DNA of 64,000 nt from JAEHDI01 sp035455185 (GCA_035455185.1 DATIFQ010000543.1:1-64000); one strand, 5' to 3'; numbered from the stretch's first letter, positions 27,171-37,070 are shown. Numbers and translations are program-made. Notes: generated from the letters alone by a model not told the origin.

Positions 27171-28523
27171 CTATTTGCCGATGCAGAAGGTGGAGAAGAT
27201 GCGGTTGAGGATGTCGTCGGCGGTGGTGGCGCCGGTCATTTCGTCGAGGGGGCGGAGGGCGCCGTAGAGATCTAACAGCAACATTTCATGGGGAATGCCG
27301 CCGAGGCCGGCAGTGTGAGCCTTGTCAAGGGAGGCGGTCGTCTCGCGGAGGAGACGCTCGTGACGAATGCTGGTGATGAAGCCGGAATCTGCAAGGTCAC
27401 CGCCCTCGGGCGCGAGGGCGTCCAGAATCCGGCGGCGTAGCTCGTCGATCCCTTCACCGGTCAGAGCGGAGACGACCACGGTGTCGATGTCCATCCCTGC
27501 CGCGCGAGGCAAGTCGCATTTGTTGCCAGCCACGATAAAACGGCCCTGGCCGCTAGCGCGCCGGACCAGTTCAAGATCCTGTGTTTCGACCACGACGGAG
27601 AGATCGAGGACCACAATGGTCAGGTCGGCGTCAGCCATCGCCTGAAAGCTCCGCTCAATGCCGAGGCTTTCCACGAGACCTTCGCCCTCGCGGATGCCGG
27701 CGGTGTCGACGTACTTCACCGGAATGCCGCCGAGCGAGGCGACTTCCGATACGAGGTCGCGCGTGGTTCCGGGGATCTCGGTGACAATGGCGCGGTCCTG
27801 CTCGACTAGGCGGTTGAAGAGGCTGCTCTTCCCGACGTTGGGCCGGCCAACTATCGCCAGCGTCAACCCGGAGTGAACCAACCGGCCGTAGCCGAAGCTG
27901 CTTAACAACCGGCCGGCTGCGTCGCGGATCCCGTCGATTCGGCGAAGGATCTCCTCGGCCGGTGCGACGGCGACGTCATCCTCGGCGAAGTCGATACCGG
28001 CCTCGAGCAATGCGATCAACTCCAGAAGTTGCTCCTTCACCGGCGCCACGCGGCGCGAGACAGACCCTCCGATCTGCTGCGCGGCGATGCGGGCCTGGTA
28101 AAGAGTGGTGGCTTCGATGAGATCGCGGACGGCTTCGGCTTGAGGAAGGTCAATGCGTCCGTGCACAAACGCTCGCAGCGTGAACTCACCGGGCTCGGCG
28201 AGCCGCGCCCCGGCGTCGCAGGCCTTCTCCAGACAGAAGCGCAGTACGACCGGCGAACCGTGCAGGGAGATCTCGACGACGTCTTCTGCCGTGTAGGAGC
28301 GCGGCTGCTCGAAGAACGTGACGACGGCCTGGTCGACAGTGTGCCCAGCCTCGTCAGCCAATTCGGCAAGCGCCGACGTCCAGGTGCGCCAATGAGGACC
28401 GTCCTGGAACCGGAGAATCCGGGCCGCGATCTCGCGCGCGCCGGGTCCCGAAAGCCGCACGACGCCGATACCGCCACGTCCCGGCGGTGTGGAAATGGCA
28501 ACGATGGTATCGCGAAAGTTCAA
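27171..28523 (-). CDS. mnmE: tRNA uridine-5-carboxymethylaminomethyl(34) synthesis GTPase
   Basis: A 450-residue GTPase that, with MnmG, modifies wobble U34. An N-terminal folate-binding domain ([23 protein letters not shown]) precedes the GTPase domain with P-loop [14 protein letters not shown] (near residue 222) and PGTTRDLV. The terminus STFCIGK holds the CxGK motif. Its start is one base downstream of the jag gene's end, so it belongs to the rpmH-yidC operon, a widely conserved order. MnmG and RsmG are not nearby. Confidence 0.97.
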   Translation of the reverse strand: MNFRDTIVAISTPPGRGGIGVVRLSGPGAREIAARILRFQDGPHWRTWTSALAELADEAGHTVDQAVVTFFEQPRSYTAEDVVEISLHGSPVVLRFCLEKACDAGARLAEPGEFTLRAFVHGRIDLPQAEAVRDLIEATTLYQARIAAQQIGGSVSRRVAPVKEQLLELIALLEAGIDFAEDDVAVAPAEEILRRIDGIRDAAGRLLSSFGYGRLVHSGLTLAIVGRPNVGKSSLFNRLVEQDRAIVTEIPGTTRDLVSEVASLGGIPVKYVDTAGIREGEGLVESLGIERSFQAMADADLTIVVLDLSVVVETQDLELVRRASGQGRFIVAGNKCDLPRAAGMDIDTVVVSALTGEGIDELRRRILDALAPEGGDLADSGFITSIRHERLLRETTASLDKAHTAGLGGIPHEMLLLDLYGALRPLDEMTGATTADDILNRIFSTFCIGK

Positions 28524-28524
28524 A

Positions 28525-29097
28525 TCAACGGCGACGGCGGCGGACGCCCGGCGGGCGGCCCGGCAGAGCGGCGTGGAACTGATCCGGCGGCTCTGAGGGC
28601 GCGCCTTCGGGGTAGACTACAACCTGCCGGCGGGGCCCTTCTCCGGCGCTCTCACTGCGGACGCCCTGTTCGTCACGGAACGCCAGATGGAGAATTCGCC
28701 GCTCGCGGCTGGTCATCGGGCTGAACCGGAACGACTGGCCGGTACGACGGACCTTGTCGGCGGCCGCGGCCGCGCTCAGGCGAAGCTCCTCGATGCGGAG
28801 CAGGCGATAGTCGTTGGCGTCGAACCGAAGACGGGAGTGGTCTTCAGGCGGAACGCGAAGGATCTCCATCGTCAGGTATTCGAGCGCGAGGAGAAGCTCG
28901 GCGCGATTCGCGAGGAGATCGTCGACGTCGGAGCCAGAGAATCGGACGACAACGTCGGGGTCCTCGATCTCAGCGTACTGACCGTCGTAGTCGGAGACTT
29001 CGAACTTCAGGTGGAAACCCGCTTTTTTCAGAACGGGCTGAAGAAAAGCCTCAACACGCGGAGCTAACGATTCGGTGGTGTACTTCCGTGTGCCCAC
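28525..29097 (-). CDS. Jag/KhpB-like R3H domain RNA-binding protein
   Basis: A 190-residue protein of the SpoIIIJ-associated family. The central part is a degenerate KH-like region ([26 protein letters not shown]) and the C-terminal half has the R3H-type wording [34 protein letters not shown]. These proteins bind RNA and work with YidC/SpoIIIJ in cell-wall and membrane biology. Position directly downstream of yidC and upstream of mnmE is the classical one. The Jag_N domain is short or missing. Confidence 0.88.
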   Translation of the reverse strand: MGTRKYTTESLAPRVEAFLQPVLKKAGFHLKFEVSDYDGQYAEIEDPDVVVRFSGSDVDDLLANRAELLLALEYLTMEILRVPPEDHSRLRFDANDYRLLRIEELRLSAAAAADKVRRTGQSFRFSPMTSRERRILHLAFRDEQGVRSESAGEGPRRQVVVYPEGAPSEPPDQFHAALPGRPPGVRRRRR

Positions 29098-29100
29098 GAG

Positions 29101-30840
29101 CTATTTCTTGGCGCCTTTCTTGACTTGCTTTACCGGCGGCGGGGGCGGCACCGGTGCGACCGAGGTCTTGTTGAAGAACCACTGCTGCGCGATGCCGACT
29201 ACGTTGCCGGTCAACCAGTATAGCACCAGGCCGCTCGAAACCCCGTAGAACATGAAGCCCAGGATGAGAGGCATCATCAGCATGATGCGCTGCTGCGAGG
29301 GGTCGGCGGTCGTCGAGGGTGTCATCTTCTGCATGATGAACTGGCTGACGATCATCGCGATCGGCAGGATGCGGATGGGCAGGGTTTCCGGCTGCGACAG
29401 ATCGCTCACCCAGAGCCACGACGCGCCGCGCATCTCGATTGCCACCGTGAGCACCTTATAAAAGGCAATGAAGAATGGGATCTGGAGCAGCATCGGCACG
29501 CAACCGCCCATCGGGTTCACACCGTGCTTTTTGTATAGCTCCATGACCTCCTGATTCTGGTCTGCCTTACGGGGGTCACGGATGCCGATGCCCTTGTACT
29601 TTTCGTTAATGGCTGCGATCTGAGGCTGGAGCATCTGCATTTTTTTCATCGACTTCAGGCTCGTGAACTTCAACGGCAGCAGCATGAAGTTGATGATGAT
29701 GGTCACGACCACGATCGACCAGCCATAGTTCTGCACCCAGCGGTCATTGACCCAATTCACCGCGAGGAAAAGCGGCTTGGCGAGGAAGCTGAACCAGCCG
29801 AAGTCGACTACCTGTTCGAGCTTCGGATTCACCTTACGCAGGATGTCGATGTCCTTGGGGCCGACGAAGATCGGCATCCGGTTCGCGCCCGAGCCGCCGA
29901 CGCTCATGCCGATGTGGGGGACTTCCTTATCTTTCTGTTCGCCCGCCACATGGTCCTGGTAGGTGAAGACTTCGGTCGAAACGCCCGAGGCGGGAAGGAA
30001 CACCGCGGCGAAGTACTGGTCCTCGATACCGGCAAAGGAAAACGTGCCAATGGCGGAGAGAGGGCCGTCTGAGGCCGCCTTTGCTTCTTTCACGATGAGC
30101 TTGTTCGCCGTGACGTCGAAGTGGAGGGTATGTTCGGTGGCGGGGTGATTTGGGACTGTGCCGTCACCGAAACCGCCTCGCCAAGCGATGTAGTGCGGGA
30201 GGGACTTGCCATCCTGGGTCACTTCGCTCGATACGTCGGCCAGGTAGCTGTCCTTGCGGAATCGGAATGACTTCCGGCTCCAGACCCTGCCGTTGGAGAA
30301 TTCGAAGTCGACTCCGAGCCCGTCCGAGACGGGTTTGGCAGCGTAGAGCACCTGCTTCAGGTCGGCGGCTGCCTTGCCCTTGAACACAAGGGAGAAGGGA
30401 TAGCCCGCCCGGGCCGCCCCGGCGGCATGGACCAGATCGAGCGGTTTCCCGGCGCCGTCCTTGTACTTTTTCAGGATCCAACTCCGGACTACCGCACCTT
30501 TATTCGAAAACACGACGCGGGCGAGGTCGGTTTCGACGATGTAGGTTTCTTCTTTTTCCGCACCTACTTGCCCTGCGGGAACAGCAGGCAGCGGAGCCTC
30601 AGGCGCGGTAGCGGCCTGCTCCACAGGGGGCTTCGCGGACGGTTTAGCCGGGCTGTCCTCAGAGGCGGCCGGTTTGACGGGCGCCTTCGAGGAAGGAGGG
30701 GAGGACCGGTAGAAGTAGGGCGTCAGCATCAGGACGAGTCCCATCAGGAGGAAGGCGAGCAGCATCCTCCGTTCCATGGAAAGCCCCTTCTGTCCTCCGG
30801 GCTTGCCGCCAGTCTTGGCGCCGTTTTCAGGATCGTCCAT
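29101..30840 (-). CDS. yidC: Membrane protein insertase YidC
   Basis: A 579-residue inner-membrane insertase that acts alone or with SecYEG. The N-terminus has one membrane segment (MERRMLLAFLLMGLVLMLTPYF) followed by an Ala/Pro-rich linker and a large periplasmic beta domain (about residues 90-340). The insertase core starts near 360 with PLFLAVNWVNDRWVQNYGW and continues through the conserved five-segment bundle (MQMLQPQIAAINEKYK, PMGGCVPMLLQIPFFIAFYK). The tail is Lys-rich (KKGAKK). It is part of rpmH-rnpA-yidD-yidC-jag-mnmE. Confidence 0.98.
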   Translation of the reverse strand: MDDPENGAKTGGKPGGQKGLSMERRMLLAFLLMGLVLMLTPYFYRSSPPSSKAPVKPAASEDSPAKPSAKPPVEQAATAPEAPLPAVPAGQVGAEKEETYIVETDLARVVFSNKGAVVRSWILKKYKDGAGKPLDLVHAAGAARAGYPFSLVFKGKAAADLKQVLYAAKPVSDGLGVDFEFSNGRVWSRKSFRFRKDSYLADVSSEVTQDGKSLPHYIAWRGGFGDGTVPNHPATEHTLHFDVTANKLIVKEAKAASDGPLSAIGTFSFAGIEDQYFAAVFLPASGVSTEVFTYQDHVAGEQKDKEVPHIGMSVGGSGANRMPIFVGPKDIDILRKVNPKLEQVVDFGWFSFLAKPLFLAVNWVNDRWVQNYGWSIVVVTIIINFMLLPLKFTSLKSMKKMQMLQPQIAAINEKYKGIGIRDPRKADQNQEVMELYKKHGVNPMGGCVPMLLQIPFFIAFYKVLTVAIEMRGASWLWVSDLSQPETLPIRILPIAMIVSQFIMQKMTPSTTADPSQQRIMLMMPLILGFMFYGVSSGLVLYWLTGNVVGIAQQWFFNKTSVAPVPPPPPVKQVKKGAKK

Positions 30841-30882
30841 GTGATCTTAACCTTGTGACAAATCGGGTGCGGGTTGCGCAGG

Positions 30883-31092
30883 TCATCGGACCGGATCGAA
30901 ACCTCCGGCATGAAACGGGTGGCAACGCACGAGCCGCTTGAGGCCGAGCCACACGCCCCGGCGGGCGCCGTATTTCTCGACCGCCGCGCGCATGTAGTCG
31001 GAGCAGGTCGGATAGAAGCGGCATGCGGAGGGCAGAAGCGGAGAGAGGCAGCGCTTATAGAAGCGCAGGAGAAACACGACTAACGCCTGCAT
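30883..31092 (-). CDS. yidD: Membrane protein insertion efficiency factor YidD
   Basis: A 69-residue protein with the family hallmark [23 protein letters not shown] (about residues 24-46) and [12 protein letters not shown] at the end. It helps YidC-dependent insertion at the inner membrane. Its start region overlaps the end of rnpA by 13 bp, and yidC follows 42 bp later, the usual order. Confidence 0.97.
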   Translation of the reverse strand: MQALVVFLLRFYKRCLSPLLPSACRFYPTCSDYMRAAVEKYGARRGVWLGLKRLVRCHPFHAGGFDPVR

Positions 31093-31367
31093 CGCAAGAA
31101 GAGCCTCTCCACCTCCCGCTTGAGGTCCTCGAAGGAGGCCTCCTGGGCGGCCTTTCGCGGGTTAATCACGATCCACCATCCCGGCCCGAGCAGTTCCAGA
31201 CTGAGCCGCACCGCTTCGCGCATGCGGCGTTTGATTCGATTCCTTCCGGTGCTCTTACCCAGAGCCCTGGGCGTCGTGAAACCGACCCTGGACCGCTCGT
31301 CTCCGCTCGCGTTCAGACAAAAAGCGGCGAAGAACGGTCCGGCGACCCGGAAACCCTGATCGTACAC
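31080..31367 (-). CDS. rnpA: Ribonuclease P protein component (start uncertain)
   Basis: A 95-residue RnpA from GTG 31367; the RNA-binding signature [15 protein letters not shown] sits near residue 40, as expected. However, typical RnpA extends about 15-20 residues further upstream, and the in-frame sequence continues as [20 protein letters not shown], which is homologous wording, yet contains no ATG, GTG or TTG before the frame closes within rpmH. A strong AAGGAGG (31400-31406) lies there too. So the true start is either a non-standard codon or GTG 31367 with a shortened N-terminus. It supplies the protein partner of RNase P RNA. Confidence 0.85.
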   Translation of the reverse strand: MYDQGFRVAGPFFAAFCLNASGDERSRVGFTTPRALGKSTGRNRIKRRMREAVRLSLELLGPGWWIVINPRKAAQEASFEDLKREVERLFLRCRR

Positions 31368-31443
31368 TAGCCGGAATTCCCCGGTCCGTAGGAGCCGAAC
31401 CTCCTTGGGGAAAGAGCGATCTCTGCTTTCGGCTTTCTTGGAT

Positions 31444-31611
31444 CTACTCTGCGTAACGAACGGCTCTCTCGGAGCTGACGGTCAACTTCTGGCGGCCCTT
31501 CGCCCGCCGGCGGGCGAGGACGGCCCGGCCGTCCTTGGTTCTCATTCGTACCCGGAACCCGTGTGTCTTGGCCCGCTTTCGATTATTCGGCTGAAATGTG
31601 CGTTTGGGCAT
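31444..31611 (-). CDS. rpmH: Large-subunit ribosomal protein L34
   Basis: A 55-residue basic ribosomal protein: [21 protein letters not shown] then [22 protein letters not shown], the universal bL34 sequence. ATG 31611 starts the canonical MPKRTF; the upstream in-frame ATG 31629 adds six non-conserved residues. The C-terminal tail ([10 protein letters not shown]) is slightly longer than usual. It heads the rnpA-yidD-yidC cluster, which often sits near the replication origin, but no dnaA or DnaA boxes are visible here. Confidence 0.97.
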   Translation of the reverse strand: MPKRTFQPNNRKRAKTHGFRVRMRTKDGRAVLARRRAKGRQKLTVSSERAVRYAE

Positions 31612-31714
31612 TTTCGTCACCAGCGCCAATCAGGACAAGCTTCCCCGGCGCCCCGCTTCCATGTAGAATCTAGACTTTCGTCGGAACTTCCAGTATAAGG
31701 GTGCGGAAAAACCA

Positions 31715-34700
31715 GTGTCAAACCAAGAGAAGAGCAGCGGCGGGGACTGTAACGGCGGGCGTGTGCGTGACGTCGGACATCACGTGAGATACCGACGAGC
31801 GGCCTTTCTTCTTCTGATCCTCCTGATTGCGGCGGATTTCTCCGCGCTGCTGGCTCAGCGAGGCTTTGACGAGTACGCACTCGTGCTCCAGGACCCGCCA
31901 CTGGCGGCGCAGGTTCCCTCCCGAAAAGAGCTGCGGCGTGCCGCCGCCGACGACGGACTGCGGCGGATCGAGGCGGCGCAGTCCCAGATGCGCGAAGAAC
32001 TCGGGCGGAGGGGGATTCACGTCTCCGGTTCAGCGCGGATCCTGGTCAATGCGGTGTTCGTGCGCGCCCCGAAAGAGAAGCTGGCGGAATTGCGGGCGTT
32101 GCCCGGGGTGAGCCGGCTGGAGTACATGCCGCCACTCCGCCCGCTGTTGGATCGAGCGGCGGAGCTGATAAACGCGCCGGCGGCATGGAACGCCCTGGGC
32201 GGCACGGCGAACGCCGGGGCCGGCATCAAGATCGGCATTCTGGACACTGGCATCGACCAGAACCACCCAGGGTTCCGCGACCCCAGCCTGACGGCACCCG
32301 CCGGCTTTCCGAAGTGCCAGCCGCAAGACTGCGCGTATACCAACAGTAAGGTGATCGTGGCCCGAAGCTACGTAAGTATGCTGGCGGCGGGGTTTGGAGA
32401 CGATGTGGCGGCGACGTCCCGGCCGGATGATCTGAGTCCACGGGACCGGGTAGGCCACGGAACAGCAGCGGCGATGATCGCCGCGGGGGTTCGGAACACC
32501 GGGCCGAGCGCTACGATCACGGGAATCGCTCCGAAAGCTTACCTCGGCAACTACAAGATCTTCGGCTCGCCCGGGGTGAACGACTACACGTTCAGCTCGA
32601 TAGTGATTCAGGCGCTGGACGACGCGTTCCTTGACGGGATGGATATCGTGACGCTGTCGCTCGGCAGTCCTGCCGGCTATGGGCCGCTGGACTATCCGTG
32701 TACCTCGTCGACCGGGCAACCGCAGCCGTGCGATCTTCGCGCCGACGCGGTACAAAATGCGGTCAACAAGGGCATGGTTGTGGTGGCCGCCGCCGGCAAC
32801 GACGGCGACATTGGACTCCAGTTCCCGACACTGAGCACGATTGCTACGCCCGGGACGGCGCCGGCGGCAATCACGGTGGGAGCTTCGACGAATTCGCACG
32901 TGTTTTTTGCCAGGGTGAAGCTCACCGGCGGGGATGCACCGCAAAACCTTCAGCAAATTCCGGCTCTGTTCGGGGACGGACCACATCCCTTGGCGGCTCT
33001 TACGGCGCCGTTGAAAGACGTCTCGAAGCTCGGCGCCGATGGCAGGGCGTGCAATCCGTTGCCTGGTGGGTCTCTCGCGAGTTCGATTGCACTGGTCGAG
33101 CGCGGCGACTGCTCATTTACGCTTAAAGTGAACAACGCTCAGACCGCCGGCGCCACCGGCGTGGTCATTTACAACAATGTGGATTCGAACTACCCGCCCT
33201 TCTCCCCGGTGGGGCTGGTGGGTACGGGCATTCCGGCAGCCATTATCGGCCGGAATCCGGGTCTCGCGTTAAAGGACTTCCTCGTGGCGCACGCCGACCG
33301 GCCGACGACGATGGATCCGGCGCTCGTTCCGCAGGACGCCGATTACGATACAGTGGCTTTCTTTTCGTCCCATGGGCCGGCGATTGGCACGAACGGAATC
33401 AAACCGGAGCTGGTAGCCGTTGGGACCGACCTCTACACCGCTACCCAGACATACGACCCGAACAGCGGTCTGTGGGACCCGACCGGCTACACGCCGATGC
33501 AGGGAACCAGTTTCTCCGTTCCGATGGTAGCCGGCGCCGCGGCGCTGGTGATGCAGGCGAGACCGTCGGCTCAGGCGGACGACGTGAAGTCCGCCGTGGT
33601 AAACACGGCGATGAACATCATCCAGGACGATGTTGGGCTCGCTCGTGTGACCGCCGTGGGGGCGGGGATACTTGACGCGAACGCCGCCGTACGTTCAACG
33701 GTTTCGGTGGACCCAGCAACGCTCTCTTTCGGGGTGATCGCGGGATCATTGCCCTCGACCACGCTAAGAATCACAAACACCGGGATGCAGCCGGTGAACC
33801 TGACCCTGGCTGTCGAACCGCGTGACACCGACGCCAACGCACGGGTTGTACTGGATCGCAGCAGCCTGCCCCTCGCCGCAGGGGCGACAACTACGGTTGT
33901 GGCGCGGCTGGAGGGTACTCAGCCGGGCCCCGGGTCATACGAAGGGGCCGTCACGATCACCGGCGGCAGCGTGGCCTTGCGCGTGCCGTATCTCTATCTC
34001 GTGGGCGACGGAATTCCCTACAACATGTTTGTGATGTTCGGTGACGAGTTCGACGGAACCCCCGGGGGAGAGCTCATCGGGCGGTTAATCGGCTTCAAGC
34101 TGATCGATAAGTTCGGCGTGCCGGTGGCGAGCGTTCCCGTCGTCTTTCGGTCGACGCTGGGTGGAGGGACGATCAAGAGTGCCGATGCAAATACGGATAT
34201 CTACGGCATCGCGGCGGCCATTCCAGAGTTAGGACCACAGATCGGTCAGCAGCAGTTCACGGCAACGGCGGGCGGCTTGACAGTCGATTTTAACGGCGAG
34301 GCCTTCCCCTCGCCGTCGATCTATACCAACGGAATCGTAAACGCAGCCAGCGGGCGGATCGACCAGGGGCTGGCGCCCGGATCGTATGTTTCGATTTACG
34401 GCCAGGCGTTGAGCCCGTCGTTCCTGGCGTTCGACAGCCTCCCCCTCGGCTACCTTCCGCTCTCCCTCACGAACGTGAGCGTCAGCTTCGACGTGCCGGA
34501 CCGCGGGATCAGCCTTCCCGGCCGTCTGCATTTCGTCAGCGACGGACAGGTGAACGTCCAGGTTCCATGGGAGCTTGAGGGGCTGAACTCGGTCAAGGTG
34601 AAAGTCAGCATCGCCGATATCTCGAGCGCCGTTTACGATATGCCGCTGGCCAGGAATTCACCGGGGTTCTTCGAGTACCCGCTGGGCAGCGGGACTGTGG

Positions 34701-35047
34701 CGGCTCTTGTGTCCCGTAACGGGCAGTACTCGGTGATCACCACGAGCAACCCGGCCAGGCGTGGGGAGACCGTGGAGCTTTACTGCAACGGTCTCGGCCC
34801 TGTGAACGACACGCCTCCGACCGGCGAGGTGACTCCGGCCGGCGTACTGCGAAGGACCCGGGACACGGTCTCGGTGACGATCGGCGGCCGGCCGGCGACG
34901 CCCGACTTCAGCGGGCTCACCCCGTACAGCGCCGGTCTCTACCAGGTGAACGTGAAGGTGCCGGACGACGCCGGCGTTGGAAACCGGCCGGTAGTGATGT
35001 CCGTGAACGGCGTTACCGCCAAGACGGTGAACCTGCCAGTCCAGTAG
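31715..35047 (+). CDS. Subtilisin-like serine protease with PA insert and Solibacter C-terminal domain
   Basis: A 1110-residue secreted S8 peptidase. A signal segment (RRAAFLLLILLIAADFSALLAQ) follows about 27 extra residues. The Asp of GILDTGID is near residue 178, His of GHGTAAAMIAA near 248, and Ser of GTSFSVPMVAGAA near 597. A protease-associated domain is inserted between His and Ser (about 390-530), where it can restrict substrate access. Residues about 660-760 resemble an immunoglobulin-like strand domain, and the last ~240 residues (from VNAASGRIDQGLAPGS) match the TIGR03437-type Acidobacteria C-terminal beta domain. It probably works outside the cell. Codon use looks native. Confidence 0.93.
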   Translation: MSNQEKSSGGDCNGGRVRDVGHHVRYRRAAFLLLILLIAADFSALLAQRGFDEYALVLQDPPLAAQVPSRKELRRAAADDGLRRIEAAQSQMREELGRRGIHVSGSARILVNAVFVRAPKEKLAELRALPGVSRLEYMPPLRPLLDRAAELINAPAAWNALGGTANAGAGIKIGILDTGIDQNHPGFRDPSLTAPAGFPKCQPQDCAYTNSKVIVARSYVSMLAAGFGDDVAATSRPDDLSPRDRVGHGTAAAMIAAGVRNTGPSATITGIAPKAYLGNYKIFGSPGVNDYTFSSIVIQALDDAFLDGMDIVTLSLGSPAGYGPLDYPCTSSTGQPQPCDLRADAVQNAVNKGMVVVAAAGNDGDIGLQFPTLSTIATPGTAPAAITVGASTNSHVFFARVKLTGGDAPQNLQQIPALFGDGPHPLAALTAPLKDVSKLGADGRACNPLPGGSLASSIALVERGDCSFTLKVNNAQTAGATGVVIYNNVDSNYPPFSPVGLVGTGIPAAIIGRNPGLALKDFLVAHADRPTTMDPALVPQDADYDTVAFFSSHGPAIGTNGIKPELVAVGTDLYTATQTYDPNSGLWDPTGYTPMQGTSFSVPMVAGAAALVMQARPSAQADDVKSAVVNTAMNIIQDDVGLARVTAVGAGILDANAAVRSTVSVDPATLSFGVIAGSLPSTTLRITNTGMQPVNLTLAVEPRDTDANARVVLDRSSLPLAAGATTTVVARLEGTQPGPGSYEGAVTITGGSVALRVPYLYLVGDGIPYNMFVMFGDEFDGTPGGELIGRLIGFKLIDKFGVPVASVPVVFRSTLGGGTIKSADANTDIYGIAAAIPELGPQIGQQQFTATAGGLTVDFNGEAFPSPSIYTNGIVNAASGRIDQGLAPGSYVSIYGQALSPSFLAFDSLPLGYLPLSLTNVSVSFDVPDRGISLPGRLHFVSDGQVNVQVPWELEGLNSVKVKVSIADISSAVYDMPLARNSPGFFEYPLGSGTVAALVSRNGQYSVITTSNPARRGETVELYCNGLGPVNDTPPTGEVTPAGVLRRTRDTVSVTIGGRPATPDFSGLTPYSAGLYQVNVKVPDDAGVGNRPVVMSVNGVTAKTVNLPVQ

Positions 35048-35096
35048 GGAAGGTCTTCATGCTCTATAATGAGCGTCTGGGAGAAGTCTTCCCTTC

Positions 35097-35567
35097 ATGG
35101 AAGAGGTCAAGAAAAAACTGCAAGAGGAGATCGCCGCACTCGAATACGAGTTGCGCAACGAGCTTCCGCGGGAAATTCTGAAGGCGCGCGCACACGGCGA
35201 CCTGAGCGAGAATGCCGAGTACCACGCCGCCAAGGAGCGGCAGCGCTATGTGAGCGCCCGGCTGAGCCAGCTACAGAAACGGTTGGGCGAGCTTTCCATG
35301 GTCGATCTCCGAAATCTCCCTCAAGGGCGGGTAGGCCTTGGTTCCAAGGTGGTTGTTCTTGACTTGCACAAAGACCGGGAAATCGCCTTTAAACTTGTGA
35401 CTAGCGAAGAGGCGGACGCCTCCAAAGGCTGGATTTCCACCAGTTCGCCAATCGGCAAAGGTCTGCTCGGCAAGGAACTGGGGGATACTGTAAAGGTTCA
35501 GATTCCGGGCGGAGTCCGGGAACTGGAGATCGTGAAGCTGACCACCGTCCACGACGCGGATGAGTAG
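35097..35567 (+). CDS. greA: Transcription elongation factor GreA
   Basis: A 156-residue cleavage factor that rescues backtracked RNA polymerase. N-terminal coiled coil (EEVKKKLQEEIAALEYELRNE and ARAHGDLSENAEYHAAKERQ, where the acidic DLSENAEY tip is the catalytic loop) is followed by the FKBP-like domain (SPIGKGLLGKELGDTVKVQ). ATG 35097 gives a slightly shortened N-terminus. It has a 50-bp gap to the subtilase gene and is followed 24 bp later by the phosphatidyltransferase gene. Confidence 0.97.
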   Translation: MEEVKKKLQEEIAALEYELRNELPREILKARAHGDLSENAEYHAAKERQRYVSARLSQLQKRLGELSMVDLRNLPQGRVGLGSKVVVLDLHKDREIAFKLVTSEEADASKGWISTSSPIGKGLLGKELGDTVKVQIPGGVRELEIVKLTTVHDADE

Positions 35568-35591
35568 CGGCGGGAGAGAATTGTACCGCCC

Positions 35592-36230
35592 ATGACGTAC
35601 ACACGCGCAATCGGAGTCGCCTGCAACAAGGTCATCAGGCTGATGGTGCGAGGACTCGCGCTCGCGCGCATCCATCCGAACGTTCTGACTTTCATCGGGC
35701 TCCTTATCAACGGAGTAGCGGGCGTGCTGCTTGCTTCCGGACGGTTCGTTGCGGCTGGTCTCGTAATCATCATCGCCGGTATCTTCGATATGGTCGACGG
35801 GCGGGTGGCCCGGGAGACGAACCAAGTCACTGCGTTCGGGGGGTTCTTCGATTCGGTTCTGGACCGCTATTCCGACCTGGTGCTGCTCATGGGGATGCTG
35901 GTGTACTACGCATCGATCGAGCGGTTTTTCTACGTGGTGCTGACGGCGGTCGTGATGACAGGATCGGTGATGGTGAGCTACACACGCGCGCGGGCGGAGA
36001 ACGCAATCCCGCGGTGCAAGGTCGGGTTCATGGAGCGGCCGGAGCGCATCGTGCTGCTCATCATCGGAGCGCTGTTCAACCGGATGGCGCAGGTACTGTG
36101 GGTCATCGCGGTGCTCTCGAACCTGACGGTCATCCACCGGCTTATCTTCACGTGGCAGGAAACGAAGCGGCTGGAGGAAGCGCAACTCCAGCCGACGAAG
36201 TCCACTGAGATGGCGGAGCGCAAGGCGTAA
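35592..36230 (+). CDS. CDP-alcohol phosphatidyltransferase family protein
   Basis: A 212-residue integral inner-membrane enzyme. The family motif D-G-x2-A-R-x8-G-x3-D-x3-D appears as FDMVDGRVARETNQVTAFGG then FFDSVLDRYSD (about residues 59-95), with bound metal and CDP-diacylglycerol expected. Several hydrophobic segments follow. It could make phosphatidylglycerophosphate, phosphatidylinositol or cardiolipin; the acceptor alcohol cannot be deduced. It is downstream of greA. Confidence 0.92.
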   Translation: MTYTRAIGVACNKVIRLMVRGLALARIHPNVLTFIGLLINGVAGVLLASGRFVAAGLVIIIAGIFDMVDGRVARETNQVTAFGGFFDSVLDRYSDLVLLMGMLVYYASIERFFYVVLTAVVMTGSVMVSYTRARAENAIPRCKVGFMERPERIVLLIIGALFNRMAQVLWVIAVLSNLTVIHRLIFTWQETKRLEEAQLQPTKSTEMAERKA

Positions 36231-36235
36231 CTCCT

Positions 36236-36616
36236 CTACCCGCCTTCCATGATCACAAAGGCTACGGCGACGGCGGCGGTGTGCGTAATTGAAAGCGACA
36301 CCGATTTCACGCCGAGCCGTTCGGCGAAACGGGCGGCCACGCCGTGGAGCAGAAGGGTCGGCTTGCCCGAGGGTAGGTTGGCGACCTCGAAGTCGCGCCA
36401 GCGCACGCCATGCCTCCAGCCGGTACCGATGGCCTTCATTCCGGCTTCCTTGGCGGCGAAACGGGCGGCGTACCGTTCGAATCGGTTGGCTTTCCGCTCG
36501 ACGTAGGCGATCTCGCCCGGGGTATATATGCGCTCGATGAATCGGCGGCCGAAACGCTCGATCGCGGCCCGGATGCGGTCCACCTCGGCGACGTCGAGAC
36601 CAGTACCGGCGATCAC
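36236..36616 (-). CDS. acpS: Holo-[acyl-carrier-protein] synthase
   Basis: A 126-residue phosphopantetheinyl transferase. The first metal motif [20 protein letters not shown] (near residue 4) and [19 protein letters not shown] (near 51, with the conserved Lys-Glu) are textbook. It activates acyl carrier protein for fatty acid synthesis. The GTG start overlaps the nikR stop by four bases, so it is translationally coupled to a nickel regulator, an unusual partner. It is convergent with the phosphatidyltransferase gene. Confidence 0.96.
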   Translation of the reverse strand: MIAGTGLDVAEVDRIRAAIERFGRRFIERIYTPGEIAYVERKANRFERYAARFAAKEAGMKAIGTGWRHGVRWRDFEVANLPSGKPTLLLHGVAARFAERLGVKSVSLSITHTAAVAVAFVIMEGG

Positions 36617-37029
36617 AGCACGGCTCCCGAGCCGGTGATCGTGAGGCGACCGTGCTTGACGCCCTTGGTGCTGATCAGGCTGTCGGCGATCTTGCGGACC
36701 ACCGAGGCGTTGCCCTTGACCACCAGGACCTCGAGGCAGTTGTCGTGGTCGAGGTGGACATGCAGGGCGGACAGAATATGGTCAAAGTACTTGTGTTGTA
36801 GGTCAGTCAGCTTCTCGTTGAGCAACCTGACGTGGTGATCATAGACGAGAGTGACCGTGCCGATCACCGGACTGTCCGGCGCCTGCCACGCCTTTTCGAC
36901 AAGTTCGTCGCGGATGAGATCGCGGAACGCCTCCGAGCGGTTGGTATACCCACGGCTGAGAATCAGCGCATCGAATTTTTCGAGGAGATCGGTGTCGATG
37001 GCCACGCCAATCCGGCTTAGTTCGCCCAT
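36613..37029 (-). CDS. nikR: Nickel-responsive transcriptional regulator NikR
   Basis: A 138-residue CopG-type ribbon-helix-helix repressor. The DNA-binding arm is [21 protein letters not shown] (residues 2-22); the nickel-site region holds [13 protein letters not shown] (about 87-99), giving His, His and Cys ligands equivalent to H87, H89 and C95 of E. coli NikR. It is divergent from the CbiMNQO importer with a dyad in the shared spacer, implying control of nickel uptake and perhaps of itself. Its stop overlaps the acpS start. Confidence 0.96.
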   Translation of the reverse strand: MGELSRIGVAIDTDLLEKFDALILSRGYTNRSEAFRDLIRDELVEKAWQAPDSPVIGTVTLVYDHHVRLLNEKLTDLQHKYFDHILSALHVHLDHDNCLEVLVVKGNASVVRKIADSLISTKGVKHGRLTITGSGAVL

Positions 37030-37070
37030 TTGTAGGTCAGGTTACAGCAGGCGGCGTGGGGCGGCAAGAA

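Noticed and set aside
31612..31714. Possible replication origin next to rpmH.
   Set aside because: rpmH clusters often adjoin dnaA/oriC, but the spacer is about 100 bp, without DnaA-box clusters, and no dnaA or dnaN is present.
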